Below are positions 5,782 through 6,564 of a stretch of DNA of 6,564 nt, one piece after another; the first letter of the stretch is position 1; each line of letters opens with the position of its first letter. The notes beneath the pieces were generated by a model. The model saw only the letters and a program-made list of their open reading frames with translations, made no database searches and was not told where the DNA came from. The stretch covers positions 1 to 6,564 of the forward strand of contig JALSLS010000459.1 in assembly GCA_026988195.1 (NCBI GenBank). The letters are read 5' to 3'. This DNA is from Methylomonas sp. (GTDB taxonomy: Bacteria > Pseudomonadota > Gammaproteobacteria > Methylococcales > Methylomonadaceae). A program made the position numbers and the translations under genes.

Positions 5782-6105
5782 CTAACGACCGTGTCTGAAC
5801 AGATCTTGTTGCCGTCCTAATTTACGCACTACGGTATTTCCCGCCCGCTCAGTAGCACGGTCGATGGCTTCGTATAGATCAATTTCGGTATCTTCAATGA
5901 CGACACAAGGTAAGCCCCCCAACATTATCTGAAGATGACACCTCTTGTCAGCACCTCCGCGGGGGCCATTAATATCAGAGAGTCGTATAATAACTCGCTG
6001 GATGTGATCCTTGCCGCTATTTAAAGCCAAATTAAGTCGTCGCTCAGTATAACTGCGCAAGGCTTTGGTAAGTGAAAAGTTACGTGCTTGAATATCAATT
6101 ATCAT
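5782..6105 (-). CDS. HPF/RaiA-family ribosome hibernation factor
   Basis: Short ribosome-associated protein of 107 aa in the HPF/RaiA family. Such proteins bind the small subunit near the decoding centre in slow or stationary phase and block translation to preserve ribosomes. The N-terminal strand MIIDIQARNFSLTKALRSYTERRL (first 24 residues) and the following helix are typical. So are the segment RVIIRLSDINGPRGGADKRCH (37-57) and VVIEDTEIDLYEAIDRA (68-84), ending in a basic helix RAGNTVVRKLGRQ. There is only the single domain and no long-HPF C-terminal dimerisation domain. The start is well supported by AAGGAGA five bases upstream of ATG 6105. It is divergent from a LysR-type gene and not beside rpoN or ptsN, where the classical hpf of enterobacteria sits. 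It is probably a paralogous or stress-specific member; which one cannot be told from sequence. Confidence 0.9.
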   Translation of the reverse strand: MIIDIQARNFSLTKALRSYTERRLNLALNSGKDHIQRVIIRLSDINGPRGGADKRCHLQIMLGGLPCVVIEDTEIDLYEAIDRATERAGNTVVRKLGRQQDLFRHGR

Positions 6106-6141
6106 GGAATTCTCCTTCGTTACAATGTTGTTGGTACGTGA

Positions 6142-6168
6142 GTTATATTAGGTAGGTTTAACAAACAA
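6142..6168 (-). promoter_or_regulatory. Tentative promoter for the hibernation factor gene
   Basis: On the minus strand TTGTTT (6163-6168) and TATAAC (6142-6147) are separated by 15 bases, shorter than the ideal 17. It overlaps the plus-strand promoter, as is common for divergent genes. A TGGCA further upstream recalls a sigma54 -24 element, but the -12 GC is missing. Confidence 0.25.
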
Positions 6169-6185
6169 TAAAAGTAGAATATAAT
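6158..6185 (+). promoter_or_regulatory. Sigma70-type promoter for the LysR-type gene
   Basis: TTAACA (6158-6163, five of six consensus bases) and TATAAT (6180-6185, perfect) are 16 bases apart. A start near 6192 gives a leader of about 30 bases before ATG 6224. This is the best promoter match in the window. Confidence 0.6.
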
Positions 6186-6223
6186 TGCCATATTATTCGA
6201 AAATTACGAAGATTAGTGAGGCT

Positions 6224-6564
6224 ATGGTTAATTATAAGCATTTGCATTATTTTTGGATGGTTGCTAATGAAGGGAGTATTGCTAGGGCAAGTGAGCGGCT
6301 ACATCTGACCCCACAAACTATTAGCGGGCAACTGAGTCATCTGGAGAATATTATGGGGGTCAAATTGTTCTCTCGGGTTGGGCGAAACCTCAAACTTACC
6401 GAGACTGGGCGATTGATTTTAAACTACGCGGATGAAATTTTTTCACTGGGTGCTGAGCTGGAGGAGGTAATACATCATTTGCCAAATGATGGTCCACAGC
6501 TGTTCAGAGTAGGTGTGGTTGATGTTGTCCCCAAGTTTATCACTCAATGCATTCTTGATCCTGT
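6224..6564 (+). CDS. nhaR: LysR-type regulator, NhaR-like (5' part)
   Basis: First 113 residues of a LysR-type transcriptional regulator; the gene continues past the window end. The N-terminal winged HTH (about 4-63) shows NYKHLHYFWMVANEGSIARA, then LTPQTISGQLSHLE as the recognition helix, and KLFSRVGRNLKLTETG. The HYFW and LTPQTISGQ motifs, and the following VGVVDVVPK at the start of the effector domain, match NhaR, the sodium-responsive activator of the NhaA antiporter in E. coli. NhaR homologues in other genomes often sit apart from nhaA and may control other stress genes, so the sodium role is not assured. ATG 6224 fits the family start, although its GAGG (6218-6221) is unusually close. 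It is divergent from the hibernation factor gene with a 118-base shared regulatory region, so it may regulate that gene or itself. Confidence 0.85.
   Translation, partial: MVNYKHLHYFWMVANEGSIARASERLHLTPQTISGQLSHLENIMGVKLFSRVGRNLKLTETGRLILNYADEIFSLGAELEEVIHHLPNDGPQLFRVGVVDVVPKFITQCILDP

Noticed and set aside
6185..6205. Sigma54 promoter upstream of the hibernation factor gene
   Set aside because: A TGGCA-like -24 is present on the minus strand but the required GC at -12 is absent.
1..6564. CRISPR array, tRNA or rRNA genes
   Set aside because: No regularly spaced direct repeats, and no cloverleaf or ribosomal RNA sequence was recognised on either strand.

Overview
The window looks like chromosomal DNA from an AT-rich Gammaproteobacterium. 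A methanotroph-like member of Methylococcales is my best guess, from the gene families and the style of the dispersed repeats, but no marker gene here proves it. It holds two gene-bearing blocks separated by about 2 kb of repeat-rich, gene-poor DNA.

Left block (about 465-3770): a divergent locus that looks dedicated to tungstate or molybdate. On the minus strand, an outer-membrane beta-barrel porin of the alginate-export type (1284-2666) is followed 15 bases later by a TupA-like periplasmic oxyanion-binding protein (465-1268). On the plus strand, across a 93-base intergenic region, lies a one-component regulator (2760-3770). It has a ModE-like winged helix and a periplasmic-binding-protein-like ligand domain whose R-x-x-GSGT motif resembles the anion site of TupA. 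The usual permease and ATPase genes (tupB, tupC) do not follow tupA in the 464 bases available. The regulator start lacks a ribosome binding site but overlaps the stop codon of an eight-codon leader ORF that has one, which suggests translational coupling.

Middle (about 3780-5780): no well-supported enzyme genes. It contains a decayed fragment of an IS66-type transposase (about 3828-4020), a structured repeat of about 190 bases with ACGTCAT ends and several hairpins (4167-4360), one small predicted membrane protein on the minus strand (4416-4760), a 166-base imperfect palindrome (5002-5167), and several isolated hairpins. This looks like an insertion and repeat scar zone.

Right block (5782-6564): a short HPF/RaiA-family ribosome hibernation factor on the minus strand, divergent from the 5' part of a LysR-type regulator resembling NhaR on the plus strand. 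The LysR gene runs off the window. A good sigma70-type promoter for it lies in the 118-base shared intergenic region.

The left edge (1-464) has no convincing protein gene. It carries a possible 15-codon peptide ORF with a -10 box embedded in a palindrome, a short tetranucleotide repeat and a run of eight G.
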